Positions 54,660 to 64,000 of a stretch of 64,000 bases of DNA are shown piece after piece. The notes under the pieces are model-generated. The model did not search any database, was not told the DNA's origin, and saw only the letters and a list, made by a program, of their open reading frames with translations. This DNA is from Shinisaurus crocodilurus. Taxonomy: Eukaryota > Chordata > Lepidosauria > Squamata > Shinisauridae. The first letter of the stretch is position 1. Each line of letters starts with the position of its first letter. Location: assembly GCA_021292165.1 (NCBI GenBank), contig CM037879.1, forward strand, positions 242,731,797 through 242,795,796, read 5' to 3'. The position numbers and the translations under genes were made by a program.

Positions 54660-55163
54660 CTTTCATGATTTTAAAAACCTCTGTCATGTGATGCCCAGTA
54701 GCAGCGTGGATCAAAGCACACAAAAACAGCTTTGTGATCCCTGAATATGGCTAATGCGAGTAACATGTCAAACTACATTTGCGGGCTGCTTCACAACTGT
54801 AGAGATTTTCTCCTTTGACTAGAAAAAATATAAAAGCCTTTATATTCGTGTGGCTACTGTTGGCTGAGTTTAAGCTGGTAGGAGTGGAGGGGTTAGCAAC
54901 CAATTCAATTTTTTCTTAAACGTTCTTGTTCTGTAGCATGAGCTCTGCACTGGAACTGGAACACACTTCTCATGAGTTTGTTTCAAGAGTGTCAAGCCAC
55001 AGCAAAGCTATCCCACTTCCCATTCTGCAAGAATGTATTTCCTGAGGCACAGCTGACCACCCCATCTCATATGTGTGAATGGATACGATACCCTTGTAAT
55101 TGAGAAAAGGGACTTGCAGGAGTCCTGAAGACAGCCATGCAGAAAGGCCTTCAGTTACCAGTA

Positions 55164-55394
55164 CAGTAATACCTTGGATTGCAAGTAACTTGGTTTGAGA
55201 GCGTTTTGCAAGACAAGCAATTTTTTTTTTACTTGATATACAAGCGACGTCTTGCAATACAAGTACTGTAGTACGGCTTAAATTAAAAATCTCTGTACAA
55301 ATTTTTTTGGGGGGATTTCGTTTTGATATAAGAGTGTTTTGGATTACAAGCACGTTTCCGGAACGAATTATGCTCTCAATCCAAGGCATGACTG
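55164..55394. mobile_element. Tc1/mariner-type MITE flanked by TA
   Basis: It starts CAGTAATACCTTGGATTGCA and ends with the inverse of CAGTCATGCCTTGGATTGAG. TA dinucleotides flank it at 55162-55163 and 55395-55396, the Tc1/mariner target. The subterminal AATTCGTTCCGGAAACG block resembles Tigger/mariner-type terminal repeats. It is 231 bp without a transposase. Confidence 0.85.
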
Positions 55395-55396
55395 TA

Positions 55397-55682
55397 CTCA
55401 GGGCCAGCCCTACCATTAGGCAAAGTGAGGCAGTCGCTTCAGGTGGCCGTTACTGGGAGGTGGCAGCAAGGTGTTGGAGGAGAGAGCTGTGTTTGCCATC
55501 AGCCTACTCTCTGTCCTCTAAACTGGCCTGCTGCCTTCAGGTGTGGTGGAGGATGCTTCCACATCACCAGCATTGTAGAAAGATTCAACTGCCTGACCAG
55601 TCAGCTTTTGTACATGGAATGGGAGAAGGTGGCATTTTGTCCTTTGCCTCAGGCAGAAAAATATATTGGGTCTGTCCTGCCA
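55397..55682 (+). mobile_element. hAT-like MITE of the AAGATGGTG / GCATCCTC family
   Basis: The left end CAGGGCCAGCCCTACCATTA is followed by GGCAAAGTGAGGCAGTCGCT. The right part holds TTTGCCTCAGGCAGAAAA and GGGTCTGTCCTGCC, an inverse of the left end. Reverse-oriented relatives lie at 19815-20075 and 21700-21930. It directly abuts the TA of the mariner MITE. Confidence 0.65.
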
Positions 55683-55796
55683 TCACTTGACAAATATGAC
55701 AAGGAACTCCCTTCCCCTCACTCACCCTTTGGGACAGTGTAGGCAATTTTGCTCTTCACACCATGACAGTCGATCGTTTTTTTCTGAAGTCATTCA

Positions 55797-55948
55797 CTGG
55801 CTCAGCTTGTCTGAGTGTGGAAAGCTAAGCAGGGTCAAGCCTGGTTGTTACTTGGATGGGAGACCCCTCCTCTAGTTTCCTGCATTGAGCAGGGGGGACT
55901 CGATAGCCTTATAGACTCCTTCCAACTCCATGATCTATGAAATCTATG
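55797..55948 (+). mobile_element. 5S rRNA-derived SINE with a CR1 3' tail, copy D
   Basis: It contains GTCTGAGTGTGGAAAGCTAA, GCAGGGTCAAGCCTGGTTGT, TACTTGGATGGGAGACC, then CTAGTTTCCTGCATTGAGCA, GGACTCGATAGCC and CCTTCCAACTCCATGATCTA. The first 15 or so bases of the head are missing. Confidence 0.88.
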
Positions 55949-57183
55949 ACCCTACACCAGAGGAAGATTTTACACCACTTTACACTGTCCAAGCTGGGAC
56001 TTTATTCTTTGAGGGTTCAGCCCCTCCAACTACTATTCAATTTGGCTTCTGTTGACTCTTTGTTACTTAGCATAGCATCTAAATTTATCTCCAGCTTTAT
56101 TAATATAATGACTACTTAGGGTGCAATCCAATGGGGATGATCGTAGCCCTCCCAACTTGGAGGATTATGGGAATCCTATGCAGAGTTGGAGGAGCGCAGA
56201 GCTGAAGGTCACCTCCATGCTCCTCCTGCTCTGTAGAGCACCTAGACAGCTGATTTTGGTCGTCTAACTGCAGCACTTTGGAGGGGGAGGGAAGGAGACT
56301 GTAGTGCCACCAGGATACATCGTATCTTTGTGGAGCCAGTCTCTTCCCTTCCCCGCCCCCAGAACGCCCTCTAAACCCATTCTCCAAGATCACTCTTACG
56401 GCCTCAGAGAAGCAAGCAACCAGCGTGGTTCTTTCTGCTCCAGCTGCGAGGGGGGGAGGGGGATCTGAGTGTGGATCCCCAGATCCAAGTTTGGAGCTCT
56501 TTTCCAATCTTGGATCTGGGAATCCAAAAAATCCTTTGGCCCTCTAGATGCGCTCTAGGGGCCACATGATTGCTCTGTTAGTAGATCTCTACTTCTGTTT
56601 TCCACCAACCAAGGAACCTGTCTGGCTCACCCTGGATGGAGACAGTTTTGAGTTAACAGCTGAATGCTACATTTTCAAAAATGGGGGATCCATAATTGCC
56701 TGAAACTTTCTTCGTCCCAGTGGTCGTGGGGACACTGAAACCATCACATCACCTGGCAGAACACAATTTGAATGTCTGAAACCCCTCCTCATCCATATCA
56801 TCTTAAGACTCTGACCACGCAAACATCCTGACTACAAGATCTAGTCAGCCTCCCCCCCCATTCCTGCCCCCACCTGCTTTTTGTAACATCTTGCCTGATG
56901 AAGAGATCTGGAGATCTTGAAAGTCTGCACATTGTTTGTGATCTTTGAGTTGGCCTAATAAAGGTATTATCCTATAAATGGATTTGGAAAAAATTCTTAT
57001 GGCCAGCACACATGCCTTTGTGTGTGTGTTTTTTTTAAAAAAAAACCCATTATGTATTTGCTACATGTAGGCAAGTGAATATGTCACAGTGTATGTGACA
57101 ATCAAACATAAATTGAAAAGATGTGACTGGTCATATGTTCCCAGAACACACACAAAACGATATATTTTAATGATATACCTGTG

Positions 57184-57329
57184 CAGTGCTTTTTTTCTGG
57201 AGAAAAAGGTATCGGAACTCTTGGATTACATTTCCTCGGGAGTAGATGGTGATTAAATTGTAATGCAATTAATAGAAGAAAAGGTGCTGGAACTCAGTTC
57301 CGGTGAGTTCCACCAGAAAAAAAGCCCTG
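57184..57329. mobile_element. hAT-type MITE, 146 bp, exact 8-bp target duplication
   Basis: Terminal inverted repeats are CAGTGCTTTTTTTCTGG and CCAGAAAAAAAGCCCTG, with GGAACTC / GAGTTCC subterminally. Flanks TACCTGTG (57176-57183, 57330-57337) are identical. The right flank runs into a (GT)n microsatellite (57332-57360) that has grown out of the duplicated target. Confidence 0.93.
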
Positions 57330-57333
57330 TACC

Positions 57334-57364
<31 letters not shown>

Positions 57365-58668
57365 AATTATGTATAGGTGGTTTTATGCTTCTTCCTACAG
57401 GGAAATTTTTTTCTGTGTATGAAAGTTATTACTTTTGAAGAAGCCCTCAGCTAATCCTGGAGTGCCCAGTGCTTTGCTTTCCCTGATGGCTGCTCAAAAA
57501 TGCATTGCCAAATTAAAGATCCCTTTTCAGATTTTCAATATATTAAATTATTTACATTGAAAACATTTATGAACCTGTGTTCATGATATATTTATGGCTG
57601 ACAAGTCCACTCCTTGTTCAAAAGTACCATTTATCAGCTGCAAAAGACTTGTTTATACAGGATGCAGAGCTTTACACAGGAGCTGGTCCAAGATTATGGA
57701 ATGTGCTGCTAGAAGAAACAAGGACTATTGTTCGAAATGCAAACTCATTTATCCAATCCCCTGTTTATAAACAGTTGCTTTCTCTTCCTTAAAAATGTCC
57801 TCCCTGGAGAGTAAAACAAACAGTAGTCCCTTCTCTTGATTTTATACTGGGGAAAGTCTCAAATACTTTCACCATGTTATAAGAGAGTATCAAAGTAGAT
57901 CAAAAGAATATGGTGGCCAGTCCTAAAATTTCGGTATTTAGGGAATTTGTACAGCCATCTTGTTTGAACTGCTGCACTAAAACATCCTATATGTAACATT
58001 ACACATATATGGACGAGGCTCAGAGTCATGTTTTCCTCCATCCTCTCTTGCATGCCAGAGGAACACATGAGAAGCTTTCACTTGGGGAACTGTTGCTAGT
58101 TTAAACTCTACCTAGTAAGAACAAACCATGATCAAGCCACGATTTTTTCAGATAGTAATTTAAACAAGCCACAATTCCTCAAGTTTTCATGTAACAGGAA
58201 ACAGTGGTTTGTTTGAAAGTGGAAGAGGACATGCCTGATCTCCTCCTCACAACTACAACAGAGGAGTTGAGAGGGAGGGAGAGGGAGCACAGAAGCCTGA
58301 GGTTCATCATTTCTTGTTCATGGTTTACCATTACATCTTAATTGGGCCTATCTCTCAGCCTCAACTCATCTACCCCAGCGCACCCCACCCCATTATCACT
58401 ACATTAGGATAACAACTGTGGCACACTTTACAGGTAGTATAATAATTACTGTGGTAATATTATTTGCAATTAATATTATTTAGCAATATGAATGCTAGGT
58501 ATTATTATAAAACTGAATTAGAATTAGTGAGGAGGAGTACACAACATACACTCTACCCAAAAAAATTCCCAAAGGGCAGTTGATTAGAAAGATTGTTGAA
58601 ATCCAGCCTAATCGCTCAAGCGCATTTACTACTGAACAAAAGAATAACAAAAACACAATCTAAATGTT

Positions 58669-60150
58669 GCCGGGAGCCTGGAGTCGCCTTGCCCCACCTG
58701 CAGCTGCTTGGAAGGGGACTATAAAGACCAGGCCCCAGCTGACCCGGGCATCTCCTCACCACCACTGCCGGGGAGAAGAGCAAGCCAGGCAGGTGGGTCC
58801 AGCTCTGCTGCTGCTGCCGCCGCCTGTGCGAGGCCAGCCCACCCCACCGCACCTGTGGGACTGCTGCCTGCCCCCTGCAGGCCCGGGCTCAGCCAGGAGC
58901 CGCCTTGCCCCACCTGCAGCTGCTTGGAAGGGGACTATAAAGACCAGGCCCCAGCGGGGGCGGGTCCGCCACTGGCGGGGTCGACACCGAAGGGGCGACA
59001 CCAAAGGGGGCTGCCCCTTTGGGGGAGCCACTTCGGGGGTGGCACGAGGGCGAGGGTCTGTCCCCCTGCTGTTGGGGATATAGGTGGGGCTGGGAGTTTT
59101 TAAGAGGCCCTTCCTTTTTGAAGGGTTGGGGCTTTTTAGGGGTTGATTTTAGGGGTGGGTCTCCCGCCTGACTGGCGGAAGCGAGGGGGCATGTGTCTCT
59201 CCCAAGGAGATAGTGGGGGGAGTTCTGGGGGGCAAACGGTACCAACGTTGAGCGGCAGGCGCTGGCAGAGCGCTAGGGGCAGGCCACGCTGAGTAAGGGG
59301 AACAAGGGATCGATGCTTAATATCTATCCCTTGTTCCGGGCCTGCCCAGAGCCAAGGGATAACTGGGGGATGTGTTGCTCCTCCCCCCACCCTGCGTTTG
59401 CTGTTGTGCAATGCCAGGTCCATTACCCAAAAAACATATCTCATCCATGACTTGATCATGGATGAGGGTGCGGACCTGGCATGTGTTACGGAAACCTGGC
59501 TGGACGAGGCCGCTGCTCCAACTCTGGCGGCCTTGTGTCCGGCCGGTTTCTCGTATGCCCAGCAGCCAAGGGTTGGGGGCCGGGGAGGGGGAGTGGCTGT
59601 TATCTACCGGGAGTCCTTGGTCCTCACCAGACTCCCTCTCCGGGAGACCAGGTTTATTGAGTGCATGTACTGGAGGTTGGGTCCAAAGGGCAGCCTGGGG
59701 ATTCTGCTCGTGTACCGTCCACCCCGCTGCACAACAGACTCCCTGGCCGAGGTGCTGGAGGTGGTCTCCGATGTGCGTGTGTTGTCCCCCAGGCTAGTGG
59801 TGCTGGGGGACTTCAACGTGCATTCGGGGGCTTCCCTCACTGGGGCACCTCGGGACTTTATGGAGACCATGGCTTCCTGGGAGCTGCACCCTGTATTAAC
59901 TGGACCTACCCATGTAGCCGGTCATGCCACTTCGGGGGTGCCCCCTCCGTGATGAGCTTCCGCCGTGCATTAAAAACATGGCTGTTCAGGCAGGAATATG
60001 GGGTGGGTTAGGTTTTTAATGAGAATTTTTTATATTGTTTTAATTATTATGTTTTATTGTGTTTTATTGTATTTTAATTGTACATCGCCCAGGGTGGCCG
60101 GGTGACCGGCCAGATGGGCGATTAATAAATATAATAAATAAATAAATAAA
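58669..60150 (+). mobile_element. Internally deleted LINE: 5'UTR, endonuclease and 3' end, no reverse transcriptase
   Basis: A GC-rich 5' region (58669-59390) leads to a frame (59398-59952) with APE-type endonuclease motifs: LLCNARSITQK, ACVTETWLDE, GRGGGVAVIYRESL, LVYRPP and VVLGDFNVHSG. It stops soon after GPTHVAGH. Directly after comes the very C-terminus of ORF2 (SFRRALKTWLFRQE), a 3'UTR (ACATCGCCCAGGGTGGCCGG) and (AAAT)n. The whole reverse transcriptase is missing at about 59935. TAAATGTT at 58661-58668 and 60151-60158 may be the target duplication, although the A/T tail makes this ambiguous. Having both LINE ends, it could have been mobilised by a full-length relative. Confidence 0.85.
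58676..58955 (+). promoter_or_regulatory. Duplicated unit in the LINE 5'UTR, candidate promoter monomers
   Basis: A 54-bp block at 58686-58739 is repeated exactly at 58902-58955. It begins GCCTTGCCCCACCTGCAGCT and ends GACTATAAAGACCAGGCCCC plus AGC. The match extends 10 bp upstream with two changes, and the period is 216 bp. Each copy has a GACTATAAAGACC box. Tandem 5' monomers act as promoters in some LINEs; here this role is inferred from position only. Confidence 0.6.
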
Positions 60151-60154
60151 TAAA

Positions 60155-60495
60155 TGTTTATTCAGAAGGGCCTTCTCAGTTGTGGCACCCCATCTATGGA
60201 ATCAGCTTCCCAAGGAGGTGCGCCTGGCACCTACCCACTATTCTTTCAGGCACCAGGTGAAGACCTTTTTATTTGCCCAATATTTCAATGGTTGATTTTA
60301 TTCCTTTTATTATCGCCACTGTTCCTATGGATTGAAATTATTTTGGCTGCTTGTTTTAATCATGTTATATTTTAATATGTTTGTGTTTTTATACTATTTT
60401 TGTTGTTATTTTTGTGTTGTGTTTTGTAAACCACCCAGGGAGCCTTTTGACTGATGGGCGGTGAATAAATATATTAAGTAATAAATAAATAAATA
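60155..60495 (+). mobile_element. L2-like LINE 3' end
   Basis: It reads AGAAGGGCCTTCTCAGTTGT, GGCACCCCATCTATGGAATC, AGCTTCCCAAGGAGGTGCGC and GTAAACCACCCAGGGAGCCT, then (AAAT)n. It is the same family as 49860-50625 and is 5'-truncated. The LINE at 58669-60150 ends at its upstream border. Confidence 0.88.
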
Positions 60496-61559
60496 AGTTT
60501 TGTTTATTTCAATGGGACTTGCTTCCATGAGCTCTTTCCTAGGAGTAAGCCACATTGAGCAAGTAAGTGGGACTTCTGAGGAAACATGCAAAGGATTGCT
60601 TTGTACTTAGTTATTGACTGTACATTGTAATAGAGATTTGAAGAAATTAGCTACTGACAACAAAAGCTGGAGAGGTTCTCAAAATTTAAGCTACCGGTAC
60701 TTATTTTCTCTTCCCCTAAAATTAGCAATGAAAAACAGTTTTCTGTTACTAACTTCTGCTCAGAAAATACCTAATTCAGTGCAAGACAGGAGGCTCAATC
60801 ATAATTCTTGCACAAACATGCAGAGTGCATACCACATGGTGTAGGAACGTTCTATAATGTGCATATGTAACATGCCAAGATGCTGGAACTGAGACAAAGG
60901 AGAAAGAGCAATCAAAGTCTTTCATAGGGATAGTTTTCTGTTTGTGTTTCTTAATTCTGAGAGTTGTTAAATACCACGACCACTAAACATCTCTGGGCAA
61001 ATGATAATTTTGAAGGAGATAAAGAAACCTCAAATTCTGACTCTCTACGGCCTGCTTCTCATGCTATGGGTGCCACATGGAGGTCTCTTGAAATTGCCTC
61101 AGTGTGGTAGTTGCTCACAAAGGTTAGCCATTTTGTGTTTACTTGCTTGCCACACAGCACAGAGATAACCATATGGTGGTGTGTGTGTGTGATCTTTGTG
61201 GTGTGCCAGTGTCAGGTTTTGTTTTGTTTTAAACAACAGCAACAATGTACCTCAAGATCTGAGGCTGAGACCTGGGCTAGTGATCTATCTTGGACTGTGT
61301 GCTTAGCAGGCCTCAAAACTTTCTTCAGGTACAGAAAGGAATATGGGTGTGTACTATCAGCACACCTTCTGAATTGGCCAGAGGTGGTATAAATACAGAG
61401 GGAGCAAGAGAAAGCACACAATTGGGGTCTTCACACAAATGGGTGTTCATGTGGAGGCCTGGTTTACACAGGTGTGTCTGCATGGTGGAAGTGTCGAGCT
61501 TGAGCTGTTCCTTTACCATAGTATTTTACTGCTGTCCCCTGGAAAACATATAAATTTTC

Positions 61560-61794
61560 CAGTGTGGCGTAGTGGTGAGAGTGTTGGACTGGTACTGGGG
61601 AAATCTGGGTTCTAGTCCCCGCTCAGCCATGAAACTCACTGGGTGACTTTGGGCCAGTCACTGACTCTCAGCCTAACCTACCTCACAGGGTTGTTGTGAG
61701 GATAAAATGGAGAGGAGGAGGATTATGTAAGCGGCCTTGGGTTCCTTGCAGGAAAAAAGGCGGGGTATAAAATAAATAAATAAATAAATAATAA
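61560..61794 (+). mobile_element. tRNA-derived CORE-like SINE, full length
   Basis: The head AGTGTGGCGTAGTGGTGAGA, GTGTTGGACTGGTACTGGGG and GGGTTCTAGTCCCCGCTCAG preserves A- and B-box-like stretches. The body GGGTGACTTTGGGCCAGTCA, CTCACAGGGTTGTTGTGAGG, GGCCTTGGGTTCCTTGCAGG and AAAAAAGGCGGGGTATAAAA ends in (AAAT)n. Confidence 0.92.
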
Positions 61795-64000
61795 GGACTG
61801 AAATTGAGGCAGTTTGGGCTACATTCACACCATCATATTTTCCTCCCAGTATGAAATGACTTTCAGAGGACTGGGCCGGAGGCAGCAGTTTGAGGTGAGC
61901 CAAGAACCATGAGACAAAGCCCCTCTACCATCTGGACTGAAGAGTAAGTCAGGACTGAAGGACCAATCAGGAGGCAGAAGCAAGGAGTAACTCAGGCCCA
62001 AAGGACACAGGATTGAGGAACAAGTCAGGAGTCAGAACTGAAGGGTACAGGAACACACCAGAGTTCAGGAAAACTTGGTTGCTCAAGAAAGACTTAGCTG
62101 GAACAAGAAGCCCTCTCATAGTTCCTTCCTGTCCTGGAGGATCCAGCCTGGATGAGTGGAGTCACTACAGGATACTGAGGATACTGAACTACCTAGGCAG
62201 ATGTTGCCACATGCAGTGGCTCACCTGAGATTCCCAGTTCGAGTCCTGGCAGAACCTGACAGTGAACTGAGGATATGTATTTAAATAAATTACTATGCAA
62301 TCCTATCATGCATATTCAGAAGTTGCATCCAACTGAATTCAACGAGGCTTAATCCTAGATGTGTATCTTACTCTTGGAAATGACTCAGTAGGACGTACTG
62401 AAAAAAGTCAACACGTGCTACATTCATCTGAATCTACTCTGTCAAGCATCCACTTTCAATTCTTTTGCCTATAAAGGAATGAGCTGGAAGAGAAGGAAAA
62501 TTGCCCACTGTTAACAGAGATGTGTAAAGCACAAGCAATGTTCACACCATAAAAATGAAATCAAAGTCTCCCTCATCAAATGCCATTCTCCATGTTAAGA
62601 GCACACTTTTGCTTATTATCTGCCCAATATACTGCAGCTACCCTGCTTAGTTTTTGCCAAGTGATTACAAAAGATCAACTATTGTGCACATCTGACTTTA
62701 ATTTCTGAACCGCAGGATTGCATTGTCATTTTCTTTGCAGACTCATCATTCATTGTTCACACGTAACTCCAGTATTTAGGCAAAGAGGTTTCACATGTGC
62801 TGCACAAAGTCAAGCCTGGGCCTTCAATTCCAATTGTACCACTGTATAAAATGAACATAGTGCATCTTGCAAGTAGATTTATATCCAGGAAAACAGTGAA
62901 ATGCGGGTATTAAATCTGTGGTGTAGTCTTATGTTTACACTCTGATCTTAAATGCCATTGATAGAGTAAAAAAATGCCTCTGCAACACTAGCATAAAATG
63001 GTGCTTTGTAACATAGTATCAAAACAGCCCAAGCACTTCTGTGTTGGTGGTGCAGTGAGCCTTAGGATGGTGCTATACATTTCAAATGCCTAGTAACAAT
63101 ATCATTGCACTGTTCCATAACTCTTGTTACAAAACTCGTTCCTACACTCCGCAGCTAAGCATGACATTTCACTCACATTCATGATTTAAAAACAAAAACC
63201 CAGGATCAGGAAAAATGTCTGCTCTCATTTATTCAGGATTCTACACTATTTAATCACTTTGATACATCTGCCTGTCTTTGTGACAAAAGTAAGATTTTCA
63301 AATAAGCTCCTATACTTTTCAGCTTGACCTTGAATTGAAAAGTATCTCCAGCAAAAAAGGCATAAGCTGTAAAAATTATATGACTATTATGTCAAAGAAA
63401 GAAGTGCCCCCTGCCCCGCCCATTGCTAGTGTTTGAAACTGGGATTCCATTTGAAAACCAATTTTGGCCAGTTCTAACTTCCAAACAAAAAACATAAATA
63501 AAAGTTTTGAAGAGCTTTGTGGGGTTTTGTCCAATATAGAGAAGATACCATTATTGATAGCAAAAAGTAAAAGGAACAATCCTTTTGATAGAGCTCAATG
63601 AGTCTTTAATTCCCACTTTCTTAGGCAGGTATGCATAGGGCCAAGTGTAAGGATGGACAGGTCAGCCTACTTCAGTCTGTGTCACTTTTGCATGCGCTCA
63701 TTCATAAGTCCATTCCTTATGATTTCCTCATTGATCTACAGTTTAAAAAACTGCTACTAGATGCTTGGTATTTAAATACGAATTTTGGAATATATTTTCT
63801 TACAAAATATTTATTTATTAATTAAATTTATATACAGCCCAACTGGCGGTACATATTTAAGGATAAAATGCAACCTCTACATGCATTTTATCCTTAAATA
63901 CACATTCTTATACAGATTTGGGTATACAGTACTTTTTTGAGCTGAGAAGTGCAAATTCAGGAAAGTGCAAAATCCAAAGGATAACTGCCTTCTGATATGC

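Larger units (their letters stand above)
49278..64000 (-). other. KITLG: KITLG intron 1, 3' portion (continues beyond the window)
   Basis: The acceptor CTCTTTTACAG is at 49278; the donor and exon 1 were not found in the remaining 14.7 kb. It contains an L2-like 3' end (49860-50625), SINEs (51095-51337, 53385-53534, 61560-61794), a CR1 copy split by another LINE end (51745-52845), MITEs (53868-53982, 55164-55394, 55397-55682, 57184-57329), a 5S-derived SINE (55797-55948), an internally deleted LINE (58669-60150) and another L2-like end (60155-60495). I see nothing recognisable in 50700-51090, 52850-53370, 53990-55140, 55960-57170, 57370-58650, 60620-61550 and 61810-64000, apart from a (CT)n(AT)n run at 54604-54658. 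Confidence 0.8.

Noticed and set aside
58660..59400. GC-rich block considered as the KITLG promoter/CpG island and exon 1.
   Set aside because: It leads in plus orientation into a LINE endonuclease frame and contains an internal duplication. No minus-strand ATG with a five-codon exon and donor was found.
1..64000. Endogenous viral elements, LTR retrotransposons or CRISPR arrays.
   Set aside because: No LTR pairs, gag/pol/env-type frames or spaced direct repeats were seen. Reverse transcriptase motifs found are all of the non-LTR type.

Overview
This is vertebrate nuclear DNA, most likely from a squamate reptile (a lizard). It has large introns, GT-AG splice sites, interspersed LINEs of the CR1 and L2-like groups, several Pol III SINE families, and many small palindromic or hAT-type MITEs. 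No bacterial-type genes, operons, CRISPR arrays or stand-alone rRNA/tRNA genes were seen. The organism call rests on the repeat flavour and on a KITLG protein that looks more sauropsid than mammalian; it is an inference.

The window is organised around one gene on the minus strand: KITLG (KIT ligand, stem cell factor). Exons 2 to 9 carry coding sequence at 49277-49164, 36342-36280, 26967-26788, 24254-24091, 23073-22999, 11308-11199, 9413-9337 and 8480-8441. A 3'UTR intron (8397-4316) leads to exon 10, which starts at 4315. Intron phases chain correctly (0,0,0,1,1,0,2) once one surplus base in exon 5 is discounted. The exons encode the signal peptide, the four-cysteine helical cytokine core, the alternatively spliced stalk exon, the transmembrane segment and a cytoplasmic tail ending in valine. 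Exon 1 was not found and probably lies beyond 64000.

Two gene-level oddities stand out. Exon 5 carries one extra base near 24125, just after the last conserved cysteine. Read literally it creates a TGA at the exon 5/6 junction. Intron 2 appears to use a GC donor (GCAAGT) instead of GT.

The rest is intronic and repeat-rich. Intron 9 holds a long L2/CR1-group LINE (minus, 6985-4511) with a nearly complete but frameshifted reverse transcriptase. Intron 2 holds a second such LINE (41925-43185), CR1 copies and a LINE C-terminus with a C2H2-like finger. Intron 1 holds an internally deleted LINE (58669-60150) with a GC-rich, internally duplicated 5' region. Four SINE copies derived from 5S rRNA end in a CR1 3' tail (18511-18676, 18840-19008, 40291-40448, 55797-55948). 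Three MITE copies have perfect 8-bp target-site duplications and two more have near matches.

No evidence was found for a second protein-coding gene. All remaining long reading frames are transposon-derived or chance frames.
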